Positions 54,652 to 64,000 of a stretch of 64,000 bases of DNA are shown here, one piece after another. Location of the stretch: NCBI GenBank assembly GCA_000169995.1, contig AAZW01000002.1:186001-250000 (forward strand), in the 5' to 3' direction. Source of the DNA: Vibrionales bacterium SWAT-3 (lineage in GTDB: Bacteria > Pseudomonadota > Gammaproteobacteria > Enterobacterales > Vibrionaceae). The position numbers and the translations under genes were made by a program. Within the stretch, counting starts at the first letter, position 1; each line of letters starts with the position of its first letter. A model generated the notes under the pieces. That model searched no databases. It was given only the letters and a program-made list of their open reading frames with translations, and had not been told where the DNA came from.

Positions 54652-55131
54652 AGGGCTACCGCATGAGTGGCTAGTTTTTCACCACCTGACTAAAACCAGC
54701 ACTTAATATTGCCTCCAGCATGGACGTATTCATCATACATCGCTTTTGTTTCCCTACGATGCTTAGCTTGGTTGGCTCTTCTCGGAGCATGTTCAAGCTC
54801 ATATGACGTAAGCATGATAAGTTCTCCGCACCGTGATCTTTGTATATCTGGCACGCATCTTCATTCATGGTGACATTAAGTACCCAGTGCATTGACTCTA
54901 TGCCCCAGTGCTCTCTAACTGCCTTCGCCGCTTGCTGTGCACTAAGCGCTTTAGAGCTGATGTAATAACGGTACTCTAGCTCGATAGATTTGCCTTTCTC
55001 AAGGCGGAAGTTTTCAACTATTACAATGCTCTTTAAGTCTTTCCAGCGAGAGAAGTTACCTTCAAGTTCGGTACTATCAAAAACATAGCATTGGCGAGAC
55101 TCAACACGACCGTGTCCTTGTTCAATAGAGA
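54652..55131 (-). pseudogene. ISAs1-family transposase, C-terminal remnant (second type)
   Basis: The minus strand reads ...GHGRVESRQCYVFDSTEL, IVIVENFRLEKGK, YRYYISSKALSAQQAAKAVR and HWGIESMHWVLNVTMNEDAC, an ISAs1 C-terminal half with the catalytic Glu, diverged from the copies at 7420 and 20112 and hence a different IS. Cut by IS66 at 55132. Confidence 0.85.
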
Positions 55132-55212
55132 GTAAGCGTCTTTAAATCGACTCATTCAATCCTTTCAATAAACGTCGTAACCTTTAACTTTGATCGTTAA
55201 AGGTACTCGAAA

Positions 55213-55566
55213 ATGTCTCAGCATAGATCTCAACAGGAATGGCTACGCCTTGTGCAGAAGTATTACAATAGTGAGCAGTCTGCCGCTCAGTTTTGTTTAG
55301 AGAACAATCTTCATCCAAAAACGTTTGACAACAACCGTCGCAAACTACAGCACTTAGTCAACCTGCCTAAAAAACGAGAAGATTCACTTTCTGAATTCGT
55401 TGTCGTTGAAAAAATAGCCAAGCCAAAGACCAAAACCGAGCAACGGCCTCCCTCTACATTACCTACGGAATTACGGCTTGAAGCGGGGGCGTGCTCTCTT
55501 CATGTGCCTCGTGATATAGCACCTCAGTGGCTCGGCCTTCTATTGAAGGAGCTTGCTGTTGTATGA
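55213..55566 (+). CDS. IS66 TnpA
   Basis: 117 residues, identical to the protein at 44757-45110. The ACCTTTAAC/GTTAAAGGT hairpin lies at 55190-55204 or so, just before the ATG. Confidence 0.92.
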   Translation: MSQHRSQQEWLRLVQKYYNSEQSAAQFCLENNLHPKTFDNNRRKLQHLVNLPKKREDSLSEFVVVEKIAKPKTKTEQRPPSTLPTELRLEAGACSLHVPRDIAPQWLGLLLKELAVV

Positions 55567-55919
55567 AAATGTTCCCTGATATCTCTGTTATCTATCTCCA
55601 CAAGGCGCCCGTCGATTTTAGAAAGGGCATTAACGGCTTGAGCTTTATTGTTGAACAGAATATGAACCTTAATCCCTTCTCCGAAGCGCTATTCGTCTTC
55701 TGTAATCGCACGCGGGATAAGCTCAAAGTTCTCTACTGGCAGCGTAATGGCTTTTGCCTCTGGCAAAAGCGACTCGAAAAAGACATGTTCGCTTGGCCAA
55801 GAAAAATGCCAGGGAAAACCCTCTCATTAACTGAAGAGCAGTGGCATTGGTTGCTTGATGGGCTCGATATTGAAAAAATGAAACCCCATCAAACATTGAA
55901 TTACCAAAGTCTTAATTAA
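55563..55919 (+). CDS. tnpB: IS66 TnpB (Orf2)
   Basis: 118 residues, identical to the protein at 44404-44760, starting in the ATGA overlap with tnpA. Confidence 0.93.
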   Translation: MKMFPDISVIYLHKAPVDFRKGINGLSFIVEQNMNLNPFSEALFVFCNRTRDKLKVLYWQRNGFCLWQKRLEKDMFAWPRKMPGKTLSLTEEQWHWLLDGLDIEKMKPHQTLNYQSLN

Positions 55920-55974
55920 ATTAAAAAATAATAGCGGATAAGGAACTTTCGCGGATCTCTGCGATCTTCCTTAT

Positions 55975-57600
55975 ATGCCAAATAAAAATAATCCAGATGA
56001 GCTAGCGCTCTTACGTTCAAAAGTGACTGAGCTTGAATCTACGGTACTCACTCTTCACCAATCTCTAGGCGAAAGTGAATCGAACATACTCACACTTCGC
56101 CAGTCTTTAAACGAGAGCGAAATAACTATCCAATCGCTGGTTGAAAAACTCAACCTAGCGCGGCGTAAACGCTTTGGTAACAGTAGTGAAACCATACCCC
56201 CTCAGGACTTAGAGTTCAATGAGGCGGAGGCTCATGCCGATACGACAGGTGAAGATGAAGCACCCGATAATCAGAATGATGAAACATCGGAAGCGAAAAA
56301 CACTTCATCCGAGACAAAACGACGTGGTCGCCCAAAGCTTCCCGAAGACCTACCACGAGAGCGTGTTGTGGTGGACATTCCAGAATCAGAAAAAACCTGC
56401 TCGTGTTGCCAGTCGATGCTCTGCAGGATGGGACAAAGCACCAGTGAAAAACTGGTGTATATCCCAGCCAGGTTGTATGTCGAAGTCACCGAAAGGCCCA
56501 AATACGTCTGTCGTCAATGTGATGCGTTAGGAGAGAAGAGCGTTGTTGCAATGGCTTCACCGCCGGCATCGATTATCCCGAAAAGCATCGCGACTCCCTC
56601 TTTGTTTGCGCAAATTATCACGAACAAATACCACTATGCCCTGCCTCTCTATCGTCAAGAATCGCTGTTCAGACAATATGGGCTAGCGCTCAGCCGAAAA
56701 ACGATGAGTCAGTGGATACTGCGTTGCGCTGATAAGGTAGAGCCGTTAATTGCCTTACTGAAAGAAACCCTCCTTGCTCAAGATGTTCTGTTCGCGGACG
56801 AGACCACGTTGACCGTGCTCGATGACGAAAGAAAGAAAAGTTACATCTGGTTGTATGGGTGTGGTCCATACCGGGATGGTAATGCGCAAGCCCCCGGTAT
56901 CGTCTTGTTCGACTACCAGGAAGGGAGTCGGGGGCATCACTGCCCTCAAGCGTATCTGTCAAACTACACTGGATACCTTCATGTGGATGGGTATAAAGCG
57001 TATGAAAAGACAGAGGCGAAGTTGGTGGGTTGCTGGGCGCATGCAAGACGCAAGTTCATTGAGGCAGAGCAGAGCCAACCAAAAGGCAAGCAAGGTAAAG
57101 GGGGTAAAATCTAGTGGGCAGTCAGTTGGTTCCAAAAGCTCTATCGTGTTGAACAAGCACTCAAAGATAAGACGAGGGAAGAGCGATATGCTACCCGCCA
57201 GTCAAATACTCAATCTCTGCTCAATGAGTTCAAAGCGTGGTTAGATAAATCGGTCACTCAGGTGCCCCCTAAAAGTAAACTGGGAGAGGCGATTAGCTAC
57301 AGTCTCAATCAATGGTCGAAGCTAGTACGAGTTATCGATGATGGCCGGTTAAGTATGGATAATAACCGAGCGGAACGTTCAGTGCGTCCGTTCACGGTGG
57401 GTCGGAACAACTGGTTGTTCTCGAAGACTCATAATGGTGCCCGCGCCAGTGCCGTGCTGTACAGTCTTATCGAAACCGCGAAGGCTAACGACTGTGAGCC
57501 GTATGAGTACCTCGAATACGTGCTACGAGAAATCCCGAAACTGAAGAGTGAGGATGACCATGGTCATCTTCTACCTTGGAACATGCCAAAAACGGAATAG
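55975..57600 (+). pseudogene. IS66 TnpC transposase with an in-frame amber codon
   Basis: Identical to the copy at 42723-44348, with TAG at 57112-57114. It would give a 379-residue product lacking the catalytic Glu unless the amber codon is read through. A separate restart at the ATG-less PPKSKLGEAISY region is possible but would lack the first two Asp. Confidence 0.88.
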
Positions 57601-57836
57601 TCCACCCTCCCCGAATAGCGTTCAGAATGACAGATACCGCCTTAGTTGGCGGTATCTGTGTTGATATTAGAAAGTCAATGAGTCGGTTCGCAGACGCTTA
57701 CACAATAACTTAAGAGAAGTTCAAAATAGCGAGGATCACAATGCAAATTTCTCGTAATCTTTTTTTGCTTCGCTTCCGAACAGGAAAGTTGTTTTCATCG
57801 TCAATTGCTTAGCCTCAAAGTTTCCGAAAAAACAAA

Positions 57837-57868
57837 AAGCCCCACCTGATTATCGGTAGGGCGTTTTA
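57837..57868 (-). terminator. intrinsic terminator of the RTX toxin remnant
   Basis: On the minus strand GCCCTACC...GGTGGGGCTTTTTG: imperfect GC stem plus T tract, 20 bases beyond the stop at 57889. Confidence 0.75.
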
Positions 57869-57888
57869 ATTTTCGCGATTTCTATTTT

Positions 57889-60800
57889 TTAAGCAAGAAG
57901 ATGACCACTCTTCGCAATAACCTCAGTAACAGGCAATGTAGAAGAAGGATTTAAACGACTCATATCTGAAACCCTGCCCTTATCATGCCCGAACATCGAT
58001 ATCGATTGGGCCAGCTGTGCAGCTTTATTCTGCGACTGGAGAAGCTTTCCATCTTTAATTTGTTCAGTTTCATCAAATGCAAAGTCTTTGAAATAGATGA
58101 TATCCTCAGCTGCATTTCGGTTATCGTCGTAGTTGTTTATGTTGGTAATACCAATGTCATTCTTTGCAAATACATAGACATCAGCCCCGCCATTTCCGGT
58201 TAACGTATCATCCCCTCCATTGCTAAAAAATGCATCTCTGGCAGCGGTTCCCGTCATTGATTCCCCTGCATGGCTGCCTTGCCATTGACGATCAACGTTA
58301 ATTTGAAAGGATTCACTTAACTTGACCGACTGGGTTTCAAACTCCACCTCGTTCATCCATAGCTTGGCGGTGAAATGGCCAGACACACCTAGCATCCGGT
58401 ATTTGTTGTACGGTATTCCATTCGTATCCAGTTGGAATATTTTCTTCTGGGACGATGAACCCGGTGACCAAGTGGTATCACTAGAGACATTGATCCAGCT
58501 ACCATCTTGCTGCTGCGCTTGAATACGGAAGGTAACGGCACTCCCCTCCCCGCCTTCGGTTAATACCGTCAGGGAGTCCAGCACGAGCTTGTCTTTCATG
58601 GTGAACTCCACGGTTCCACCGTGAACAGACGGAACCATAACCGGTGGGTTTAGTTTCACATCTTTGTAAACGCTGCCAAATTTTCCATTCGATGCACCAT
58701 GGATTTTGGCTCGATATAGGTCATACCGCTTATCCTGCGCTGTCAGTGCTACCGTTTGCTTCAAGCTCTGTTTATGGTTCCACTTGAAGCTGTCTGACAC
58801 GGCGACCCACTGGCTGCCATTCCATGCCTCAATCACATAGTCATACACTGTATTCTCTAGGTCATCACTCGCCTTCTCGTTTATTTCCAATGTCAGCTCA
58901 GAGAGTGGCGTTTCCTTATGAAGCCCAAAATACCAACAGTCTGCTCCATCATCCTGCTTATTATTCAACAAACGCCCTCTTACCGATTTTCTATCCGGGT
59001 CAAATATTCCCCCACTCTCCCGAGAAGGAGCAATGATGGCGCGGTTCTGCTTAGGAGCTAAGCTTGGTGCCCAAGCAAAAGCTTCCTTCCCTTTCTCAAA
59101 TCCGTCAATCAGGTTTTCCTCGTTCGAACGCCCGCGGCCTGTGACCTCGAGCTTACGCTTCATCCCGCTCACACCAGTGTTAAGTGCATTCGACGCTTTG
59201 ATCCCATCTTCCGTGGTCAGGATTTTTCCTCGTTTAATTTTGCCGCCATCGAGATCGCTTGTCGCTTCAAGATCATAAACATAATATTCATCCTTAAATG
59301 CGCCTCCCACGCTAACATTGATCAGGCCACTACGTTTACCCGAGCGATATTTGGCATGATCACGGTTTGCCGACTCAATCTCAGCCGCTGTTACACCCGC
59401 CTGACGGTACTTCTGCACTAACGCTGGCGATTCCACTCCGACTTTCAAATAGCTGTCTGCTTCCTGATAACCTATGTCGCCCAGCGCGGCCATAATGGCA
59501 GCAATTTTACTGGCACCCTCATCCTTGTAACCGACAGCTCGCAAGACATTTTTTGCCAGTGCCTCACTTCCTATCCCTGCGTGTTGGTGCATTGCCGCCA
59601 GTGCTTGGCCTATCTCTTCACCCTTCACGCCATGCGTCAATAATAGCTGTACCGTAATGACGTCTACACCATGACCTAAGGATTCGATGATAAAACGTAC
59701 ACTCGCTTTTTCTTCCATCAGCGCCTTGAAAACCACCACATCCAAATTGTCAGGCAGCAGCCGCTCCAAGAAAGCATTCGTTTTATTGGATGTCCCAGAG
59801 AACAGCAGAACCAGCATTTCATTCATCACATCAGGTGACTGGATACCTACATTTAGGTAACGGTTGATATAAGCGACTCCCGTTGGGCTTAGGTGAACCT
59901 GCTTGGCCACCACATCCCGAATCACCTGACGAGAAAGAGTCGGGTTTTTAATAAATAGGACTGCCTCAACGGTTTTTACATCTGCCGGTTTTCTGTGTGC
60001 TGTCAGCATTTCCTTCAGCGTTGGGATTTTACCATCGACAAATCCCCATTTGTCCCATTCATCCTGGTTCGGTTCAAAGGCGCCCGTCATCATGACACCT
60101 TTGCTGGCTTCAAAGGTTCTCGGTTGATCACCACCAAAGCCGTCACGGTATGCTGTTGCAAGCCCCTCTATGGTTCCTTCTGCAACGGTGACGAAATAGC
60201 CATGCATACGGCTCTTGACTCGAATAAACCCAGAGGAAGGAGCCATCGTCACCACCAGATCTTTCTTGTTCAAGGCTCGAAATAGACCGCCATTTTGCAA
60301 CGGGATTTCAATCCGAGTAGGTTGACGTTCGCCCGCCTTTTGCATGATAACTTTCACACGGCCTTCTCCGTCTATATAGACACAGACGCCATCGCCACTG
60401 TATGCATCACGCTGTTCCAGTAGCGTGTATTCCTGCGATGCATCTTTGGTAACCGTCGTAAAATAGGAAAAAACGCCCTCTGGTGGCTGGTAGCCGCCGC
60501 TGCCGTTCTTCCAGAACTCCTTGTGGTAGCCCTCTTTGACAAGATCATCCACTTGACTGGCGTTAGCTTCTTGAACACCGGCATTGAGATAGCGCACAAT
60601 ATCTTTTTTCCATACATCAGCCGCGCTAAGCGCCTCGTAGCGTTTTACGCCTTTCGGCAAAATAGTGTCGTGAGAACGCCCGTCAGGGGTACGGAATGTC
60701 GCCATGTCAACATTTCGATAATAATCCTTGATATTAACTACCTGCTTACTACCGGTTAATATCAGATCATATCCCAGCACCGATACCTGATAATCAGTTA

Positions 60801-60987
60801 TCGGTTTGTCCAAGAGGACAAAGGCATAAGTACCATTGGCACTCGCATTCCAAGGCAGCGATATAACATGATCACGAGTTCCCTTGCTCAAACTGACGCG
60901 CTGGCTTACACTTTCCTGAACTTCATAAAAACTAAAACCTTCATTTCTACGGGCAGGCAACACATAGTTATTACCGCCTATCTTCAA
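57889..60987 (-). pseudogene. RTX-type toxin, C-terminal 1,032 residues; 5' part removed at IS5 copy 2
   Basis: The frame is open from the IS5 border (60988) to a stop at 57889; the only start is a TTG at the junction, so the beginning of the gene is lost. The first ~110 residues (LVLLDKP-like VLLDKPITDYQVSVLGYDLI, VVNIKDYY) resemble the module that precedes the FG-GAP repeats of the giant toxin (DLILEAGGKTFNAVDAF). Residues ~330-560 form helical repeats; ~680-900 two F5/8-type-C-like beta domains; ~905-945 an RTX block (FFSNGGDDTLTGNGGADVYVF). The tail LAQSISMFGHDKG is like the toxin's LAQTIAVFDSSKE, a likely type I secretion signal. Export as a fragment is uncertain. Confidence 0.82.
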
Positions 60988-62041
60988 GGCTTTGTTGCGT
61001 AATTCAGTTTAGAGACAGAGCAGCCCCATTTCGTGCATTTCTTAGTCAATACGGCAAGTTTCAGGCATACCTAACCCAGTGAGCTTGTTCAACGCTTTTA
61101 TCATCGCGTAAGTTTCTCCCACTTGTGCATTGTAATTTCTTAAACTTAAACGACCACCAAGTAACTGTTTAACTCGATACATCGCTGTTTTTGACAGGGA
61201 GCGTTTGTGGTAACCATACCGCTCTTTCCAATACTTATTTGAGCCATATAACTTCTGGCAACCTACTGCGAGATTTCGGGGATGACCCCGCTCCCAGAAG
61301 GCAGCCCCTTCTCTTGGAGGAATAAGCGCAACGGCTCGCTTAATCTTAATTGCATCGTGACATGCTCTCGTATCATAAGCGCCATCACCAGACACCTCGT
61401 GGATACTTCGGCGAGTTTGTTTCAGTAAATTCGGGAGTACTTCTCCATCTGTAACTGTCGATAGACTTAGCTCGGCTGCAATAATTTCATGAGTGTTTGT
61501 ATCCACGGCAATATGAAGTTTTCGCCAGACTCTACGTTTGCCATCTGTCCCGTGTTTTTTGACTTTCCATTCACCTTCGCCATAAGCCTTAAGGCCAGTC
61601 GCATCAATAGCTAGATGTTGTATCGTACCTCTCGTTTTTGTCTTAAGTGAGACCTCAACTTGCTTGGCTCTACGACTGATGCAGGTGTAATGCGGACAAC
61701 TTAACGGTACATGGGCTAACCTAAATATCGAGTTGATAAAACCTTGCAGCGCTCTTAATGGCATAGAAAAAACTCGTTTCACCATGAGGGCTGTCGTGAT
61801 AGCTAAATCACTGAACCGACGAGGCCTCCCGCGCTTATTCTGTTTGCTTTGCGTCCAGCCACTTATCGCTTCTTCATCAATCCAAAAGGTCAAAGAACCG
61901 CGGTTAATGAGTGATTGGTTGTATTGCTTCCAGTTGGTTGTTTTGTAACGAGGTTTAGGCATAGGGCTACGAGAGGGAGTGAATATAGCTGATCAGATCG
62001 TAGGTTTTAGGTTTAGTTCCAATGAATTACGCAACAAAGCC
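60988..62041 (-). mobile_element. IS5-family insertion sequence, copy 2 (1,054 bp)
   Basis: Same ends and orientation as copy 1. Flanks TCTTCAA / ACAAACG are not a target duplication; the RTX reading frame does not resume on the right, so a deletion or recombination has followed insertion. Confidence 0.93.
61042..61962 (-). CDS. IS5-family transposase, copy 2
   Basis: 306 residues, three substitutions from copy 1. In the C-terminal block SLSKTAMYRVKQ the residue that is Glu in copy 1 and commonly Glu in the family is Lys here, so this copy may be inactive. Confidence 0.93.
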   Translation of the reverse strand: MPKPRYKTTNWKQYNQSLINRGSLTFWIDEEAISGWTQSKQNKRGRPRRFSDLAITTALMVKRVFSMPLRALQGFINSIFRLAHVPLSCPHYTCISRRAKQVEVSLKTKTRGTIQHLAIDATGLKAYGEGEWKVKKHGTDGKRRVWRKLHIAVDTNTHEIIAAELSLSTVTDGEVLPNLLKQTRRSIHEVSGDGAYDTRACHDAIKIKRAVALIPPREGAAFWERGHPRNLAVGCQKLYGSNKYWKERYGYHKRSLSKTAMYRVKQLLGGRLSLRNYNAQVGETYAMIKALNKLTGLGMPETCRID

Positions 62042-62290
62042 ACAAACGAGAGAAATTCATTAGGGTTCATTTCGATAACGCATTGATGGATATATACCGT
62101 CCTGATAGCAGTGTGCCAAAAGAGAGCCAGACGGTGACGGTGTTTACGCACCAGGCTGGTGATCAGGATTGGGTTCGGCACACTCTCCGCTATTCTGACC
62201 GTATTGAACCGTAAAGAGTATCACGCATTTTTAGATCACTTGCCTATTGAGTTCCGCTATTCTTATGCAGAGTTCAGATGAAGTGACTAC
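62042..62290 (+). other. unidentified gene remnant between IS5 copy 2 and the hydroxylase
   Basis: From the IS border a frame of 56 codons reads EKFIRVHFDNALMDIYRPDS ... WVRHTLRYSDRIEP-stop (stop at about 62212) with a composition like real protein, followed in another frame by EYHAFLDHLPIEFRYSYAEF. Probably the end of an older gene cut by the IS. I cannot name it. Confidence 0.35.
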
Positions 62291-62374
62291 AAAGCTAGTG
62301 TAGGGATAGGTTGGCTTTATATACCCAAACTTCTTGAGGCTGTTTGGGTACATGTCGTTTCTAGAGAAGGTAAC

Positions 62375-63241
62375 GTGGCAATGGAACTGTCGATGGAATC
62401 TTTAATATTGGTGTTCTTTGCACCCGCATTTGGCGTATGCATGCTACTTGAGCTTCGATACCTTAGGAGGAAAGGGCAAGCCGACTATAGCCCAAGAGAA
62501 GTCCTTTGTAATCTGGCATTGGCAGCGCTACATCAAAGTGCGGATTTGCTCGCCACATTTCTTCTTATGCCTTTTTTTCTTTGGTTACACCAGTACCGGG
62601 TTTGTGACATAACCTTGTCCCCGCTAACCGTACTTGCCGCGTTCCTACTGCAGGATTTTCTCTATTATTGGTTTCATCGTGCGTCTCACCGAATAAACTG
62701 GCTTTGGGCATCTCATGTTGCTCACCACAGCTCCCCCAGAATGAATTTTTCTACGGCATTTCGTCAGAGCCTGACTTACCCCATTTCCGGCATGTGGTTG
62801 TTCTGGACGCCGCTCATATTCGTGGGTTTTCCACCGCGTTTGATTATCGCCGTAGTTGCTATCAACTTGGGTTTTCAGTTTTTCGTTCATACCCGGGTGG
62901 TTAAGCGGCTAGGCTGGTTGGAGTACGTACTTAACACACCTTCGCATCACAGGGTTCATCACGCCATCAACCCGGATTATATAGGCCGTAATTACGCTGG
63001 CGTTCTGATTATCTGGGATAGGATGTTCGGTACTTTTACGCCGGAGCGAGACGGTATCATGATTGGATACGGTATTACTGAGCCAGTAGCCCCATGGGAG
63101 CCGTTGACTGTGACATTTCATCGTTGGAAAAAGATGCTTTCCAATGTTTTCACATCGGAAGATGCTTCTCTTAGTCAGAGGCTCTGGTACATAGTCGGCC
63201 CTCCGGACTACCGTGATATCAAAGAAAGGAAAGGAAAATAA
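62375..63241 (+). CDS. membrane fatty acid hydroxylase / sterol desaturase family protein
   Basis: 288 residues from a GTG with AGAAGG 5 bases upstream (ATG at 62381 is an alternative). Four to five hydrophobic segments hold the di-iron His clusters of the family: HRASH, HVAHHSS and HHRVHHAINPDYIGRNY. Members hydroxylate or desaturate lipid chains in the membrane using O2. It lies between the RTX remnant and the secretion transporter, reading toward the transporter. Why a lipid-modifying enzyme sits with toxin export genes is unclear; modification of the host or own membrane is speculation. Confidence 0.9.
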   Translation: MAMELSMESLILVFFAPAFGVCMLLELRYLRRKGQADYSPREVLCNLALAALHQSADLLATFLLMPFFLWLHQYRVCDITLSPLTVLAAFLLQDFLYYWFHRASHRINWLWASHVAHHSSPRMNFSTAFRQSLTYPISGMWLFWTPLIFVGFPPRLIIAVVAINLGFQFFVHTRVVKRLGWLEYVLNTPSHHRVHHAINPDYIGRNYAGVLIIWDRMFGTFTPERDGIMIGYGITEPVAPWEPLTVTFHRWKKMLSNVFTSEDASLSQRLWYIVGPPDYRDIKERKGK

Positions 63242-63515
63242 CGGCCAGCTTTATTCGCACATGGACGCTATTTTTCGAGTTAGCCCACTCATCTCTTTTA
63301 GGGTTTTGTTGTGATTTTGACCGAAATGACGGGAGTTTGATAAAGGTGTGAACTTTGTTTCATCTCGCTCTGGTTGGTTTTAAGTAACTGTTTTAACGCT
63401 ATAAAAAAGCTGATGGGGTCCATTAATTTTCAAACATAACCGGTGAGTGCTTTTTGCTCGCTTGACTGAGATCACTAAATACTGACAATCAGCTCCTAAA
63501 TCAATAGGGGGCTGA

Positions 63516-64000
63516 ATGACCAATCTTGAAACGCTGGCGTCTTGTATCCATACACTTGCCGAACTTGCAGGGAAAACAAAACCGCAGTGGCAATGTCAGG
63601 ACGAGGAGCCAACGACCACTAAAAAGCTATTGCCTGACATTGGCAAGCACTACGACGTAAAGCTATATGAAAAGCGTACGGCGTTAGCAAAAGTGCCGCA
63701 GAATCGTTTGCCGCTCATTTTTTGTGACCACAATGAGCACTACACCATTCTGGCAAAGATGAACGAAGAGCAAGCACTGATCCAATCGCCTTTTGGTGGG
63801 CAGCCAGAAATTGTGAGCTTGGATGAGCTTGCAATTATGTGGGGCGGGACGGTCGTTTTCTGCCACTTCAAGCAGAACAGATTCGATATACGCTGGTTTA
63901 TACCTGAATTTCTTCGCTATCGAAGTTTGTTGGGCAAGATTCTCGTGTTCTCTTTGATGTTACAGCTGTTGGCGCTTATCAGCCCACTCTTTTTCCAAGT
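63516..64000 (+). CDS. type I secretion ABC transporter (RtxB/HlyB-like), N-terminal part
   Basis: 161 codons before the window ends. The ATG at 63516 has AGGGGG 5 bases upstream. Residues ~1-125 form a C39 peptidase-like domain; the usual catalytic Cys is absent (QWQCQDEEP region lacks the CxxxC lead) while the HYTILAKM strand remains, as in HlyB-type degenerate domains that bind RTX substrates without cleaving them. Then FDIRWFIPEFLRYRSLLGKI begins the first transmembrane helix of the exporter (LLALISPLFFQV). Transmembrane and ATPase domains lie beyond the edge. Partner HlyD/TolC-type genes presumably follow. Confidence 0.88.
   Translation, partial: MTNLETLASCIHTLAELAGKTKPQWQCQDEEPTTTKKLLPDIGKHYDVKLYEKRTALAKVPQNRLPLIFCDHNEHYTILAKMNEEQALIQSPFGGQPEIVSLDELAIMWGGTVVFCHFKQNRFDIRWFIPEFLRYRSLLGKILVFSLMLQLLALISPLFFQ

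Larger units (their letters stand above)
55132..57701 (+). mobile_element. IS66-family insertion sequence, type 2, full copy (2,570 bp)
   Basis: Same ends and length as 42622-45191 but inverted. Inserted in, or fused to, the ISAs1-family remnant on its left. Flanks AATAGAGA / ACAATAAC are not a duplication, so recombination has probably exchanged its borders. Confidence 0.93.

Noticed and set aside
61993..62181. Minus-strand ORF across the right IS5 border
   Set aside because: It runs into the IS terminal repeat, has a basic non-protein-like composition, and a better frame exists on the plus strand.

Overview
This window looks like chromosomal DNA of a marine gamma-proteobacterium of the Vibrionaceae, most likely a Vibrio. 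The core genes, moderate GC, a ravA-viaA operon, a receiver-CheC type signalling protein and a fragment resembling a Vibrio superintegron attC site all point that way. The species cannot be named from sequence alone.

Bases 1-20,100 are ordinary core genome broken by insertion sequences. In order: a PAS protein and a receiver/CheC-like regulator, a small membrane protein, a Spy/CpxP-like periplasmic protein, a MATE exporter with a divergent LysR regulator, a secreted alpha-amylase, an EamA/DMT transporter split by an ISAs1-family element with a 10-bp target duplication, a VOC protein, a periplasmic heme-binding-barrel-like protein, an IS256 element beside a beheaded lipase gene, a chemoreceptor, tRNA-Cys, viaA-ravA, a Nudix hydrolase and L-threonine aldolase.

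Bases 20,100-28,650 are a scrap-yard of mobile DNA: a second, intact ISAs1 copy, plasmid/island-type small genes, a broken Rpn/YhgA gene, ISL3, a SEC-C gene with a partial attC-like sequence, IS66, and tails of IS256-like and IS3 transposases and of creA.

Bases 28,651-64,000 form a mosaic toxin and secreted-protein island. Its centre is a 3,291-residue protein on the minus strand. It joins an anthrax edema-factor-type adenylyl cyclase (N-terminus), a Cys-His-Asp papain/transglutaminase-like domain, a MARTX/clostridial-toxin-type cysteine protease domain, a TcdA/TcdB-type pore-forming/translocation region and two large FG-GAP-like repeat modules. To its right are a secreted protein with a carbohydrate-binding-like domain, a secreted isochorismatase-like hydrolase, a 1,536-residue exported protein of unknown function, an exported M13 metallopeptidase, the C-terminal 1,032 residues of a second RTX-type toxin cut off by an IS5-family element, a fatty acid hydroxylase and the start of a type I secretion ABC transporter with a C39-like domain, which runs off the right edge. 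A plausible but unproven reading is that this transporter exports both the cyclase toxin and the RTX toxin, whose C-termini look alike.

The island is partitioned by near-identical IS5 copies in direct orientation and identical full-length IS66 copies in inverted orientation, plus IS66 end fragments that bracket the M13 gene. Three IS66 copies share the same in-frame amber codon in tnpC. The layout suggests stepwise assembly and continuing rearrangement through IS elements.
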